A DNA stretch of 64,000 nucleotides, taken from assembly GCA_022360175.1 (NCBI GenBank), contig JAKSDI010000025.1, positions 45,514 to 109,513 on the forward strand, written 5' to 3'. Origin of the DNA: Chitinophagales bacterium (GTDB taxonomy: Bacteria; Bacteroidota; Bacteroidia; Chitinophagales; Saprospiraceae). This document shows, piece by piece, positions 1 through 9,987 of the stretch. Both the position numbers and the translations under genes were made by a program. The notes under the pieces were generated by a model. It was not told where the DNA came from and did not search any database. It saw only the letters and a list, made by a program, of their open reading frames with translations. Positions within the stretch are counted from its first letter, which is position 1. Every line of letters begins with the position of its first letter.

Positions 1-701
1 CTTTTTTTAGCTCTCTGATCGGATATATAGTGATTGGGGTATTTTTGGCAATTATGGGCTTGGTGATGTTTGTTTTTCCTGATACGAGTATCCTGAATTA
101 CAAATACGCTACACTTGAACAGCTATTCGAAATGGCACCTGTGATTTTTATGTTTTTAATACCGGCTATTACAATGAGTTCCTTTGCAGAGGAACAGCGT
201 TCGGGAACTATAGAATTATTAGCTACCAGGCCAATTACGGATTTGCATATTATACTAGGGAAATATATGGCTTCGTTTACCCTGGTCGCTTTTGCCCTGA
301 TACCTACTGTACTATATTATTACACGGTTTATCAATTGGGATCTCCAGTAGGTAATCTTGATTCGGGAGCGATATTAGGCTCTTATATAGGACTGTTTCT
401 ATTGGCAGGAACTTTTGTGGCGATAGGCTTATTTGCATCTTCATTGTCCAATAATCAGATTGTAGCATTTATTTTGGCTACTTTCTTTTGTTTCCTGATT
501 CACTGGGGCTTCGATTTTTTTAGCCGAATGCCGGTATTTGTAGGAAAGGTAGATGACTTGATTCAAATGTTTGGTATTGACTATCACTATTTGTCTATCA
601 GCCGTGGTTTGTTAGATACCAGAGATCTATTATATTTTTTATCAGTAATTGCTCTATTTATTATGCTTACACTGGTAGCAGTGGAGCGTAGAAAATGGTA
701 G
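1..701 (+). CDS. gldF: GldF, gliding-motility ABC transporter permease (5' end outside window)
   Basis: Integral-membrane permease of the Gld ABC transporter, needed for gliding in flavobacteria and working with GldG and the ATPase GldA. The frame stays open to base 1: before the GTG at 30 it reads FFSSLIGYI, typical of the GldF N-terminus, so only the 3' part is present and GTG 30 is not the start. Several hydrophobic spans alternate with the conserved SSFAEEQRSGTIELLATRPI segment of ABC-2 permeases, and the protein ends with a basic tail (VERRKW). gldG follows 100 bases downstream on the same strand. No gldA is seen here; it is usually unlinked. Confidence 0.9.
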   Translation, partial: FFSSLIGYIVIGVFLAIMGLVMFVFPDTSILNYKYATLEQLFEMAPVIFMFLIPAITMSSFAEEQRSGTIELLATRPITDLHIILGKYMASFTLVAFALIPTVLYYYTVYQLGSPVGNLDSGAILGSYIGLFLLAGTFVAIGLFASSLSNNQIVAFILATFFCFLIHWGFDFFSRMPVFVGKVDDLIQMFGIDYHYLSISRGLLDTRDLLYFLSVIALFIMLTLVAVERRKW

Positions 702-801
702 TAAGCTACGTTTACTAAATGAAAGGACTCATCCACAAATTGTTGGTGTGAGATAATCCCATAAGGAGCTATCATTGTTTTTGATTACTACTTAAGTAGA
801 T

Positions 802-2538
802 ATGACGAAAAAGAAGAACAGTAAAAAAAGCCAATCATTAATACAACTGGTATTGTTTGCAGGAATCCTGTTGTTTTTAAATATTTTGGCCAATGCCAGA
901 ATAGGTGGAAAGGCAATGTACACCTATTTTGACCTGACAGAAGAAAAACGATATACGCTTACTGAACCCACTGAGAATCTACTGGAAGACCTGGATGATG
1001 TAGTTTATATCAGAGTTTTGCTGGATGGTGAATTCCCTGCTGGTTTTAAGCGTCTGCAAGCTGCAACTCAGGATCTGCTAGATGATTTTCGCTCAGTATC
1101 TGGTTATGTAGAGTATGCATTTGAAGATCCAGGAGCAGGTACAGTAGAACAAATTAATAAGCGCCGCGAACAACTTTCGAAAGAAGGGATTAATCCTGTT
1201 AATTTGAGAGTAAAAGATACAGAAGGTACTGCTGAGCGGCTGATTTATCCTTATGCAATTGTGTTTTATAGGAACCGTAGTTCGGTTGTTAAGTTGCTGG
1301 AAAATGAGGTTCCTGGTGTTCCTCCTGAAATAACACTTAACAACTCAGTAGGCTTGCTGGAATACAAATTTAGTAATGCTATTCAAAAACTTCAGCTTGC
1401 GCGCAAGCCCAATTTATTATTTACTACGGGACATGGAGAGTTGACTCCTATTCAGACAGCCGATTTGCATAAATCCCTGAGGGATTATTATGAAATTGGC
1501 CGGATAGATTTGGATAGTGTCGTTAATATTGGGAATGAAGCTTCGGTGCTTATTATAGCAAAACCTACTCTGGCGTTTTCCGAAAGGGATAAGTTTAAAA
1601 TTGATCAATATATTATGCAGGGGGGGAAGGTGATTTGGTTGATGGATAAAGTACGTGTTGATCTGGATAGCTTGCAAGGAAGAGAAAGGTATTATCCAAA
1701 TGAATACGATCACAATCTGGATGACCTCTTATTCCGTTATGGTATTCGAATACAACCTAATCTGGTCTTGGATATGCAATCTTCTCGGATACCATTGGCA
1801 ACCGGAATGGTAGGAAATGCACCTCAATTTGATCTTTTTAAATATCCATACCATTTGGTAGTAACGCCTCAATCAAAACATCCGATTGTTAAAAGCGTAG
1901 GAGCTATCAATATGTTGTATCCGAGTACGATTGATACAAATGTGGTGGTCAAAACCAATGTCAACAAAATTCCATTGCTTGAATCCTCTCGTAATACCAG
2001 AGTACAACTTATTCCTGTAGAGATGGATTTTGAATTTCTACGATATGACTTGGATCCTGCAAAGTTCAATAAGGAACCACAAGTTGTTGCTATGTTATTA
2101 GAGGGAACGTTTCCTTCCTTATATGAAAATAGAGTGACAGAGAGTATGATGTCTGGTTTGAATGAGTTGGGTATAGCATTTAAAGGAGTGAGTGAGCCTA
2201 CTAAAATGCTGGTAGTATCTGATGGTGATATTACTCGTAACAGGGTAGGAAATGATGGTACTTCATTCAGCCCACTTGGATACAACGAATTTGAAAGATA
2301 CTTGTTTGCCAATAAAGACTTTATGGTCAACGCCATAGAGTACATGCTAGATGATAATGGAGTGATTGAAGCTCGCGGTAAGGAAGTGAAATTACGCTTA
2401 TTAGATACGGTGAAAGCCAAAGAGGCTTCCGTTTTCTGGCAATTGCTGAATATTGGTATGCCAATACTTTTTTTAGTCATTTTCGGACTGGCATATAACT
2501 GGTTGCGCCGTCGTCGTTATGCGAGCCAGGCTAGTTGA
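802..2538 (+). CDS. gldG: GldG, gliding-associated ABC transporter auxiliary component
   Basis: 578-residue partner of GldF, with an N-terminal membrane anchor (about residues 10-30), a large extracytoplasmic region of the ABC-transporter auxiliary type (TTGHGELTP near residue 210, then a GKVIWLMDKVRVDLDSL segment) and a C-terminal transmembrane helix followed by the basic tail WLRRRRY. Length and two-anchor layout match GldG. ATG 802 gives an N-terminus of lysines followed by the anchor. It sits between gldF and a DUF4340 gene on one strand with short gaps, so co-transcription is likely. Family identity is recognised from the sequence; the role in gliding is family knowledge. Confidence 0.92.
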   Translation: MTKKKNSKKSQSLIQLVLFAGILLFLNILANARIGGKAMYTYFDLTEEKRYTLTEPTENLLEDLDDVVYIRVLLDGEFPAGFKRLQAATQDLLDDFRSVSGYVEYAFEDPGAGTVEQINKRREQLSKEGINPVNLRVKDTEGTAERLIYPYAIVFYRNRSSVVKLLENEVPGVPPEITLNNSVGLLEYKFSNAIQKLQLARKPNLLFTTGHGELTPIQTADLHKSLRDYYEIGRIDLDSVVNIGNEASVLIIAKPTLAFSERDKFKIDQYIMQGGKVIWLMDKVRVDLDSLQGRERYYPNEYDHNLDDLLFRYGIRIQPNLVLDMQSSRIPLATGMVGNAPQFDLFKYPYHLVVTPQSKHPIVKSVGAINMLYPSTIDTNVVVKTNVNKIPLLESSRNTRVQLIPVEMDFEFLRYDLDPAKFNKEPQVVAMLLEGTFPSLYENRVTESMMSGLNELGIAFKGVSEPTKMLVVSDGDITRNRVGNDGTSFSPLGYNEFERYLFANKDFMVNAIEYMLDDNGVIEARGKEVKLRLLDTVKAKEASVFWQLLNIGMPILFLVIFGLAYNWLRRRRYASQAS

Positions 2539-2553
2539 TAAATATAATAAGTT

Positions 2554-3588
2554 ATGAAACGCACATTGATTTTACTATTGCTCTTTCTTGTTCTTGGTGG
2601 AGGGGCTGCCTGGTATCTAACTCAGGGAGAAGAGGAAAAGACAAGCCTTATTGGGACAGACCGAGAATTTGCAGTGCCCGTCGATGAGGTACATAAAATT
2701 TTTATTGCTGACCGCCTTGGCGAACAAACAACATTAAGCCGAAAAGGCGATAGCTGGGTGTACAATGAAAAATACGAAGCTCGTGAAGCTGTAGTGAAGC
2801 CAATTTTACAGGCAGTCGGAAATATGAGGGTTCAGTATAAGCCACCAAAGGCAGCAGAAGAAAATATGATAAAAGTATTGGCGAGCCAGGGTATAAAAGT
2901 GGAGCTATATGATAAAGGAGATAACTTGATCAAATCTTATTACCTGGGTGGTGCAACTTCTGATGAGAGAGGTACTTTTGGAATTATAGACGGAGCCGAA
3001 CAGCCTTATGTAATTGAAATACCTGCCTGGGAAGGGAACCTGAGTACGCGCTTCCGCCGCTCTGGTGATGAATGGAGAGACAAATTACTCTTTGAAGAAG
3101 AAGTAGAAAACATCAAATCAGTATCGATCGAATATCCAAAGCAAAAGCAAAATTCTTTTGTGCTTGAGCATAAGTCTCGTGATGAATATGATGTGAGTCC
3201 TTTTTATGACGTAACTCCAAAGATAAATTCTCCTTTGAAAGCAGGGAAAGTAGAAGCCTATCTGGTGAATTTTAGAAAACTAAGTGCAGAAGCTTTCCGA
3301 AATGATCATTCTGCAAGGGACTCCATTACTTCTCTTATCCCTTTTAGCATTATCACATTGACCACTCAGGACGATGAGGAAACGCAGATCAAGTTGTATC
3401 CTATTGTTCCCGATCAGAGCATCTATCAAGATGGAAAATCAGGAGATTATTTGATAACTAGCGGGCAGATAGAGCGATACTTTGTAGATGTAAATGGTGA
3501 AGATTTCATGCTGGCACAAAATCTGCTGATCAAAAAGATTTTATGGCCTTATGCTGCATTCTTTGATGAGGGGCCGCTATTAAATTAG
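2554..3588 (+). CDS. DUF4340 domain protein linked to the Gld transporter
   Basis: 344 residues beginning with a signal-anchor helix (about 3-20) and continuing as a soluble extracytoplasmic protein. The N-terminal half has the DUF4340 pattern: a redox-neutral beta-rich repeat (FAVPVDEVHKIFIADRLGEQTTLSRKGDSWVYNEKYEARE), then YYLGGATSDERGTF and RFRRSGDEWRDKLL. DUF4340 genes commonly follow GldG-like genes, and here the gap is only 15 bases. The molecular function is unknown; it is presumably an accessory of the transporter complex. The last residues (about 320-344) show no clear second membrane anchor. Confidence 0.8.
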   Translation: MKRTLILLLLFLVLGGGAAWYLTQGEEEKTSLIGTDREFAVPVDEVHKIFIADRLGEQTTLSRKGDSWVYNEKYEAREAVVKPILQAVGNMRVQYKPPKAAEENMIKVLASQGIKVELYDKGDNLIKSYYLGGATSDERGTFGIIDGAEQPYVIEIPAWEGNLSTRFRRSGDEWRDKLLFEEEVENIKSVSIEYPKQKQNSFVLEHKSRDEYDVSPFYDVTPKINSPLKAGKVEAYLVNFRKLSAEAFRNDHSARDSITSLIPFSIITLTTQDDEETQIKLYPIVPDQSIYQDGKSGDYLITSGQIERYFVDVNGEDFMLAQNLLIKKILWPYAAFFDEGPLLN

Positions 3589-3624
3589 TAAATTGCCATC
3601 TCTTGAGAATCATTACCTATCAAT

Positions 3625-4863
3625 ATGAATATTGGCGTACGCTTTTTACTGGCAGTCTTTATTGCGTCTGTCTCTTATGGTTTTATTTGTGACCATGAGG
3701 AATGGGGCTTTTGGGGGCATAGGCGGATTAATCGAATGGCTGTTTTTACATTGCCACCAGAATTAATTCCTTTCTATAAACAAAATATCGAATACATTAC
3801 GGAGCATGCAGTAGATCCCGATAAACGTCGATATGCAACTAAGTTTGAAGCAGTACGCCATTATATAGATATTGATCACTGGGGAACCTATCCTTTTCCT
3901 GATCTTCCCCGTGATTTTAATAAGGCCTTATTAAAGTATACTGGAGTCTATTGTATTGATTCGGCAGGTGATACAGCTTCTGTCAGCGTGGATACAATAC
4001 AAGGTCAGACATATTTGTTGTTGGAAACAAAGAAAGAGGTATACAAGACTCATTACAATGATAATTATAAGCCCTTCTTTTATAATAAAATCCTGCCGCT
4101 ATATTATGAAGATGATTGGGTGATAAATTGTGAAATGTTAGACTCGCTTTTCGGGTTATCACCTGGAACGATCGATTGTCAACGAACATTTGCATTGGAT
4201 CATTTTACAAAATATGGGATCGTACCTTATTATTTACCGGTTATCCAAAATCAGTTGACAGAAGCCTTTTTGGAAAAGAATATATCCCGTATCCTGAGGC
4301 TTTCTGCTGAAATAGGCCATTATATTGGAGATGCTCACGTCCCTTTGCATACTACAGAAAACTATAATGGCCAGCTTACTAATCAGGTAGGAATCCATGC
4401 TTTTTGGGAGAGCCGTATCCCGGAATTATTTGCAGACAAGGAATACGATTATTTTGTAGGTAAAGCTGAATATATTTCAGAACCGAAACCTTATTTCTGG
4501 GATATTGTATTAGAAAGCCATCTGCTAGTTGATAGTGTGTTGCTAATAGAGAAAGAATTGAGTGAGACTTTCCCTGGCGATAAACAATATTGTTATGAAG
4601 AACGCCTGGGAAGAACGATACGAACACAATGCAGAGACTATGCCGCTGCTTATCAGAAGAGAATGGGAGGTATGGTAGAGGAGCGAATGCAAAAAACCAT
4701 TCTTTCAGTTGGAAGCTGTTGGTATACAGCCTGGGTGGATGCAGGCCAGCCCGATTTAACGAATCTAGATGAATATAAACTCAGTCCGGATGAACTCAGA
4801 GAGCTGGAGCGCCTTAATGCGGAAGTTCAGCAAGGAGAATCTAAAGGACGTGTACATGAGTAA
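3625..4863 (+). CDS. Zinc-dependent phospholipase C / S1-P1 nuclease-like protein
   Basis: 412 residues with an N-terminal signal peptide (about 1-20). The mature N-terminus has WGFWGHRRINRMAV, the Trp/His start of the zinc cluster in the phospholipase C/P1 nuclease fold. Further candidate ligands are HYIDIDHWG near residue 75, GHYIGDAHVPLHTT near 233-245 and GIHAFWESRIPELF near 255-268. This HxxxD...HxxxE pattern supports a trinuclear zinc hydrolase acting outside the cytoplasm. The choice between phospholipase and nuclease cannot be made from motifs. The gene lies 36 bases after the DUF4340 gene on the same strand and may be read through from gldFG, though a functional link is not evident. 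Confidence 0.75.
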   Translation: MNIGVRFLLAVFIASVSYGFICDHEEWGFWGHRRINRMAVFTLPPELIPFYKQNIEYITEHAVDPDKRRYATKFEAVRHYIDIDHWGTYPFPDLPRDFNKALLKYTGVYCIDSAGDTASVSVDTIQGQTYLLLETKKEVYKTHYNDNYKPFFYNKILPLYYEDDWVINCEMLDSLFGLSPGTIDCQRTFALDHFTKYGIVPYYLPVIQNQLTEAFLEKNISRILRLSAEIGHYIGDAHVPLHTTENYNGQLTNQVGIHAFWESRIPELFADKEYDYFVGKAEYISEPKPYFWDIVLESHLLVDSVLLIEKELSETFPGDKQYCYEERLGRTIRTQCRDYAAAYQKRMGGMVEERMQKTILSVGSCWYTAWVDAGQPDLTNLDEYKLSPDELRELERLNAEVQQGESKGRVHE

Positions 4864-5014
4864 CTATTATATATCTGGAATGCCATTATAGATTCTAAAT
4901 GATAATTATGGTTCTTATCATAATTTGTGTAAATTAGGATTGTAAAGCGGCGGTATACTCAATATCACTGGTTTACTAACCGTGGTATTTCGATGATAAC
5001 AAAATAGGCACAAA

Positions 5015-6145
5015 ATGTACAGCGAGTCTTTCCATGCTAACTCTGTTGAGCAGTTGCGTACTATGCTCAAAGACCCTAATCATATTAATTTCAAACCTAC
5101 ACTTGCAATTGTTTTTACGTCTGTTAAACATAATATAGATGCAATTAGAGCGGTTTTTGATGAGCACAATATTGATCTGGTAGGATGTACTACTGCCGGG
5201 GAAATTGTGAATACCAATTTACATGAAGAGAGCATAGCCGTTCTGTTATTTAATATGGACCCTTCCTGTTATTACATTCAGTATATTAGTTATGGCGAAA
5301 ATCTATACAACTCTGCCGCTGAAATAGGGAAAGTAGCTAAAGAAGCTTTTACAAATCCAGGCTTATTATTGATGTCTGGAGGGCTTGCAATAGATGCACA
5401 AGAGTTGATTGATGGCCTAAGTAGTACACTACCTAAAGGAACACCTATATATGGAGGCTTGGCAGGGGATGACCTTGTGATGGAGCGTACGCATGCTTTT
5501 ACAAGGCATGAACATACCACTCATGGGGTAGCAGTATTAGGGATTGATACCGATCGAATTACAATGACAGGGCTTGCAATTAGTGGATGGGAACCTTTAG
5601 GTGGAGTGAATGTAATTACGAAAGCAGTAGGGAATATTGTGTATGAGATCAATAATGAACCAGCATTTGAGGTATTCAGCCGCTATTTTGGAGTGTCAGA
5701 TACGGGTTCTAAATATGATCAACTGATTACTATTCAAACGAATTATCCATTTCAAATCATTAGAGAAGAGAATCATACGATACTGCGTTCTCCTTTACTA
5801 GTAAATGCGGAGGAGGGGACTATTACATTAGCAGCCAGAGTAGAAGAAGGTACCCAGTTTCGATTTTCTACTTCCCCGGGATTTGAAGTGATAGAACAAA
5901 CAGTAGAAGAATTTTCCCAACTACATCACGATGTGCCTGAAGCAGATGCTATGATCCTTTTTTCATGCAAAGGGCGCCACGGTGCTTTTGGGCCAATGCT
6001 TAATGATGAAGTGGAAGGAATCTATAATTATTGGAAAAAACCCATGATAGGGTTTCTATCATATGGAGAAATAGGGAATAAAGCAGATGGTAGTTGCGAG
6101 TTTCATAATGAAACATGTGTACTTGCATTGCTCAAGGAAAAATAG
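5015..6145 (+). CDS. FIST domain sensory protein (FIST_N + FIST_C)
   Basis: 376-residue soluble protein with both FIST halves. The N-terminal half (about 25-200) has LVGCTTAGEI, a YGGLAGDD loop and the AVLGIDTDRI strand; the C-terminal half (about 220-370) has SCKGRHGAFGP, YWKKPMIGFLSYGEIG and FHNETCVLALL. FIST domains are thought to bind small ligands and feed signalling proteins. No signal peptide or membrane span is present, so it should act in the cytoplasm. The next gene, 24 bases on, is a soluble histidine kinase, and a FIST sensor feeding that kinase is the natural reading. Ligand unknown. Confidence 0.88.
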   Translation: MYSESFHANSVEQLRTMLKDPNHINFKPTLAIVFTSVKHNIDAIRAVFDEHNIDLVGCTTAGEIVNTNLHEESIAVLLFNMDPSCYYIQYISYGENLYNSAAEIGKVAKEAFTNPGLLLMSGGLAIDAQELIDGLSSTLPKGTPIYGGLAGDDLVMERTHAFTRHEHTTHGVAVLGIDTDRITMTGLAISGWEPLGGVNVITKAVGNIVYEINNEPAFEVFSRYFGVSDTGSKYDQLITIQTNYPFQIIREENHTILRSPLLVNAEEGTITLAARVEEGTQFRFSTSPGFEVIEQTVEEFSQLHHDVPEADAMILFSCKGRHGAFGPMLNDEVEGIYNYWKKPMIGFLSYGEIGNKADGSCEFHNETCVLALLKEK

Positions 6146-6169
6146 GACTAGCTATTCATAAGTTGGAGT

Positions 6170-7201
6170 ATGAAACCCAGAATTGATAAATTAATTCAGA
6201 CGATTCAATCACTTGCTTCTGTTGATGAAACGGAACGAGAGATGCTTATGAATGAGGTTCAAAAGATAGAAAAAACACTGGATAGAAAAGATTTTATTCT
6301 TAAGCGGATGGAAAAAGACCGCTCTATAGCTATCAACATTCTGCAATCTACAATAGAAGATATGCAGAAGCAAAAAAATGCTTTAGAAGACGCTAACCTA
6401 CGACTAAAAGCGCAACAGGAAGAACTCCAATATAAAAATCAGATTATTAAGGAAAAATCCAGAAGCTTACGAGAGAACCTCCATATGTTGGAACAGTCCT
6501 ATCACGAGATGGAACAATTTTCTTATATCGCTTCACATGATCTTAAGAGTCCTCTTCGTACTATTGCCAGCTTCGCTCAATTACTAAGCAGGAGATATAA
6601 TAAACATCTGGGAGAGGAAGCAGATGAATATATAGATTATATTGTAGCAGGTGTAAGGCATATGAATGAAGTAATAGAAAGCCTGCTGGAATATTCAAAA
6701 ATAGGAAATGCTTCCAGTGACATGGAACTGATAGATTTAAATGAAGTATTGAGGATTGTTCGTTTTAACCTGAAAAAGGAATTGGAGGACCAGTATGTAA
6801 TTATTAATGTAAACGAACTGCCAACAATACCTGGAAACAAAATCGCACTGGTACAGCTATTCCAAAACCTTATTCACAACTCTATAAAGTTTCGTACAGT
6901 ACAAACTCCGGTTATAGATATAAAATTTCGATTTATAGAATTTGAACAACAATGGGAGTTTAGCCTCTCAGATAATGGGGTAGGGATTGACCCTTCTTAT
7001 GCTTCAAAAATATTTCAGCCATTTCAACGCCTGGATACAGAGAATGTTCCCGGCCTGGGAATGGGCCTGGCTATTTGCCGAAAGGCTGTTAAACTTCATC
7101 ATGGGAATATCAACTGCACATCTAATCAATCAGAAGGCACTACTTTTACGTTTACGCTGGCAGCATTACAAAATGCTCCTTTGGTAGATAAAGCTATGTA
7201 A
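6170..7201 (+). CDS. Soluble sensor histidine kinase, partner of the FIST protein
   Basis: 343 residues. Residues about 30-115 form a charged coiled coil. The HisKA H-box SYIASHDLKSPLRTIASF puts the phospho-accepting His at 123. The HATPase part shows the N-box (LFQNLIHNSIKFR), G1 (DNGVGIDPSYASKIFQPFQRL) and G2 (GLGMGLAICRKAV). There is no membrane span, PAS, GAF or receiver domain, so input must come from a partner protein; the FIST gene directly upstream is the obvious candidate. The H-box resembles phytochrome-type kinases (HDLKSPLR). No response regulator gene is adjacent, so the output partner is elsewhere. Confidence 0.9.
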   Translation: MKPRIDKLIQTIQSLASVDETEREMLMNEVQKIEKTLDRKDFILKRMEKDRSIAINILQSTIEDMQKQKNALEDANLRLKAQQEELQYKNQIIKEKSRSLRENLHMLEQSYHEMEQFSYIASHDLKSPLRTIASFAQLLSRRYNKHLGEEADEYIDYIVAGVRHMNEVIESLLEYSKIGNASSDMELIDLNEVLRIVRFNLKKELEDQYVIINVNELPTIPGNKIALVQLFQNLIHNSIKFRTVQTPVIDIKFRFIEFEQQWEFSLSDNGVGIDPSYASKIFQPFQRLDTENVPGLGMGLAICRKAVKLHHGNINCTSNQSEGTTFTFTLAALQNAPLVDKAM

Positions 7202-7368
7202 TGTTGAATTACTTCTTTAAAGGAGTCTTGTTCAAAATTTCTTTGCTGAAGCCAGATACCTATTCCTTGCTTTGAATGAAGATCTCAACCTCCCATTATC
7301 ATTTCTTATTGTTAAACAAGACCAGTATATTGTGAGTAATCTAATTTGTTTTTTAATTCCGATTGCTC

Positions 7369-9804
7369 ATGAATAGATTGTTTACTTACCTATTATTTCT
7401 ATTGTTGGTTTTTCCAATGTTTACAAATGCACAACCTGTTAAAAAGAGAATAGGGTGCCATCATGTGAAAAGCCAGATACCAATGCGTTCACTGACAGCT
7501 GCTGAAAAAGAACATATGCAAATGTCAGCAGAACGAAGTGATAGTATTGATTTATTAAATTATATCATTGATTTAGAAATTATAGATTTCACTAATCGCC
7601 ATATTAATGGCACTTGCACTATTGAATTTGAGTTGATAGAGCCGTCTACTGCTGCAATGGTGTTAGACCTTTTACAATTAAGCATTGACTCTATTCAGAT
7701 AAATGGGACTACCGTTTCTTATGAATACGATGGAGATTTGATTACTATCCCTTTCACTGAGCAGCTTGATCCTGAAGCTACTCATACCGTAAGCGTATCC
7801 TATCAGGGTACTCCTACCGTAGCTGCTTCAGGTTTTGGAGGACTTGCTTTTGCTGGAGGGATTGCCTACAATTTGGGGATTGGCTTAGGCGAAAATCCTT
7901 ATAATTATGGGCGGAGCTGGTTTCCGTGCTTCGATAATTTTGTAGAACGAGCGACATTTGATTTAAATATTGAAACAGCTGATGGACGCCGTGCTTATTG
8001 CAGTGGCCATTTTGTTGAAGAAGTAGAATTGCCAGATGGACATGTTCGTCGTTCTTATCGCATTGATCTTCCACTGACTACTTATTTAGTAGGGGTCGCA
8101 GTATCTAATTATACTGTGCTGGAGTCTTCCCACACGGGACAATACGATACTTATCCTATTGAATTGATTGCTCATTCTGGTGATATGGGAGATGTAGATG
8201 ATTCTTTCCAGTATCTACCTGAAGCGATCGATTGTGCTGAACATTGGTATGGGCCTTATGTATGGGGAAGAGTTGGTTTTGTAATGACACCAGTAGGTGC
8301 AATGGAACACTCCAATAATATAGCTTATCCATTATCTGTGGCATTATCAGGGCCTACTGAAAATATGAACGGACTGATGGCTCATGAATTGACACATCAT
8401 TGGTGGGGAAATGTTACTACCTTATCTTCTCCTGCAAATATGTGGATAAAGGAAGGGAATGCAGAATATGGCTCTCATCTATTCACAGAATATACCTTCG
8501 GTAAGGAGGCTTTTATTCAGCAGGTTAAAGCCAATCACCTGGATGTATTATCAACTGCTCATATAGATGATGATGGTTTTCATCCTTTATCAGGTATCCC
8601 TTATGAGCATACTTATGGTACTCATACTTATAATAAGGGCGCATCTATGGTTCATAATATGCGTACTTATATGGGAGATAGCCTGTTTTCGTTGGCGCAA
8701 ACAGCCGTCTTACAAGATTTTGCTTTTTCTGCAGTTGATGCTGAACAGTACCGCGATCATTTAAGCTTGATCAGCGGACTAGATATGGGGCCATATTTTG
8801 ATGCCTGGATATTTGGCACAGGTTATTCCAATTTTGAGATCGAAACAATTGATGCAGTACCACAAGGTGATGGTTTTGAAGTTGATCTGACTGTGCAACA
8901 AAAATTGAGAGCAGCAGATAATTTGCATAATGAGGTGCCTGTTTTTGTCACTTTCTTTTCTGAAAATTGGGAAGAACATACTACCAAAATGACTGCTTCA
9001 GGTGAGTTTAGCAGCGCTAGCCTGGAAGTGCCGTTTGAACCAGCAATAACAGTGCTTAATCACAATCAGGAACTAAACCTTGGCCGTACTAATCGGCTAT
9101 ACAGAATTACAGAAGAAGGGGCACTGAATATAGGTGGTACAGGGCTCTTTTCTCTAACGGTTCAAGAATTACCAGATTCTGCACTATTGAATATCGTTCA
9201 TCATTGGACCGCAGCAGATCCTTATTCCGTTCCGGATGAAATAGAGGTTTCCAATACTCACTTTTGGACGGTAAGAGGGGTGGTGCCAGAAGGCTTTTCT
9301 GTGGATGGCGTGGTGAGGTTTAATGGTGGCGAGAGCCAGTTAGATCATGAATTGGTGCAAAATGGAATAGAAAACATTCACATGCTTTATCGCCCGGATA
9401 GTGAAAGTGAATGGGAGTTGTATCCTGATGCATCAATTACACCTCTAGGAAACGGAGGTTTGGTACGTTTAGAGCCATTTATACCAGGTGATTATACCCT
9501 GGCAAATGTGTATATAAATGTTAATACAGAGGATGTATCAGCTATTGGAGCCATTAAACTTTCTCCAAACCCTGCAGATCAACTCGTACAACTGGAGGTA
9601 ATTGCTTCAGATGCTGATCTTTCAGAAAATTATCAAATCACACTTTTCAATAGCCAGGGGCAATTGTTAAAGCAGTTGAGTTATCCTGCCAATAAGCATT
9701 TGAAAGTAGATTTGGCAACTACAGATTTACCAAATGGCACTTATATTATTGATGTGTATAATGGTGTTGCTCATAAGGCTGTAGAAATGTTTGTACAACA
9801 TTAG
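7369..9804 (+). CDS. M1 family metallo-aminopeptidase with T9SS type A sorting domain
   Basis: 811 residues from ATG 7369; a TTG two codons earlier is less likely. A signal peptide (about 1-22, ending TNAQP) leads into an M1 N-terminal beta domain. The substrate-binding motif GAMEH is at 310-314 and the zinc motif HELTH at 339-343, with the third ligand Glu 18 residues on at 362. The C-terminal 80 residues (KLSPNPADQLVQLEV ... LPNGTYIIDVYNG) are a T9SS type A sorting domain, so the enzyme should be exported across the outer membrane and either attached or released. It probably trims peptides from extracellular protein. The 160 bases upstream hold no other gene. Confidence 0.92.
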   Translation: MNRLFTYLLFLLLVFPMFTNAQPVKKRIGCHHVKSQIPMRSLTAAEKEHMQMSAERSDSIDLLNYIIDLEIIDFTNRHINGTCTIEFELIEPSTAAMVLDLLQLSIDSIQINGTTVSYEYDGDLITIPFTEQLDPEATHTVSVSYQGTPTVAASGFGGLAFAGGIAYNLGIGLGENPYNYGRSWFPCFDNFVERATFDLNIETADGRRAYCSGHFVEEVELPDGHVRRSYRIDLPLTTYLVGVAVSNYTVLESSHTGQYDTYPIELIAHSGDMGDVDDSFQYLPEAIDCAEHWYGPYVWGRVGFVMTPVGAMEHSNNIAYPLSVALSGPTENMNGLMAHELTHHWWGNVTTLSSPANMWIKEGNAEYGSHLFTEYTFGKEAFIQQVKANHLDVLSTAHIDDDGFHPLSGIPYEHTYGTHTYNKGASMVHNMRTYMGDSLFSLAQTAVLQDFAFSAVDAEQYRDHLSLISGLDMGPYFDAWIFGTGYSNFEIETIDAVPQGDGFEVDLTVQQKLRAADNLHNEVPVFVTFFSENWEEHTTKMTASGEFSSASLEVPFEPAITVLNHNQELNLGRTNRLYRITEEGALNIGGTGLFSLTVQELPDSALLNIVHHWTAADPYSVPDEIEVSNTHFWTVRGVVPEGFSVDGVVRFNGGESQLDHELVQNGIENIHMLYRPDSESEWELYPDASITPLGNGGLVRLEPFIPGDYTLANVYINVNTEDVSAIGAIKLSPNPADQLVQLEVIASDADLSENYQITLFNSQGQLLKQLSYPANKHLKVDLATTDLPNGTYIIDVYNGVAHKAVEMFVQH

Positions 9805-9987
9805 AAAATTGATAGTATGTAGCAATCCATCCTGTTTTTAAAATGTCATAATACATTAAGAAGTAAAAAAATCTTAATGGAGGGGTCACCTTTTAGATGG
9901 GTGTTCTATTAATGGTTGAATATTGATGAAACATAGCATTTTGTTATAGCATCAAATTCAATTTTTATAACATCTAAAATCAATATT

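Noticed and set aside
1869..2480. 203-codon open frame antisense to gldG
   Set aside because: It lies wholly opposite a well-supported gene and its protein has no recognisable motif.
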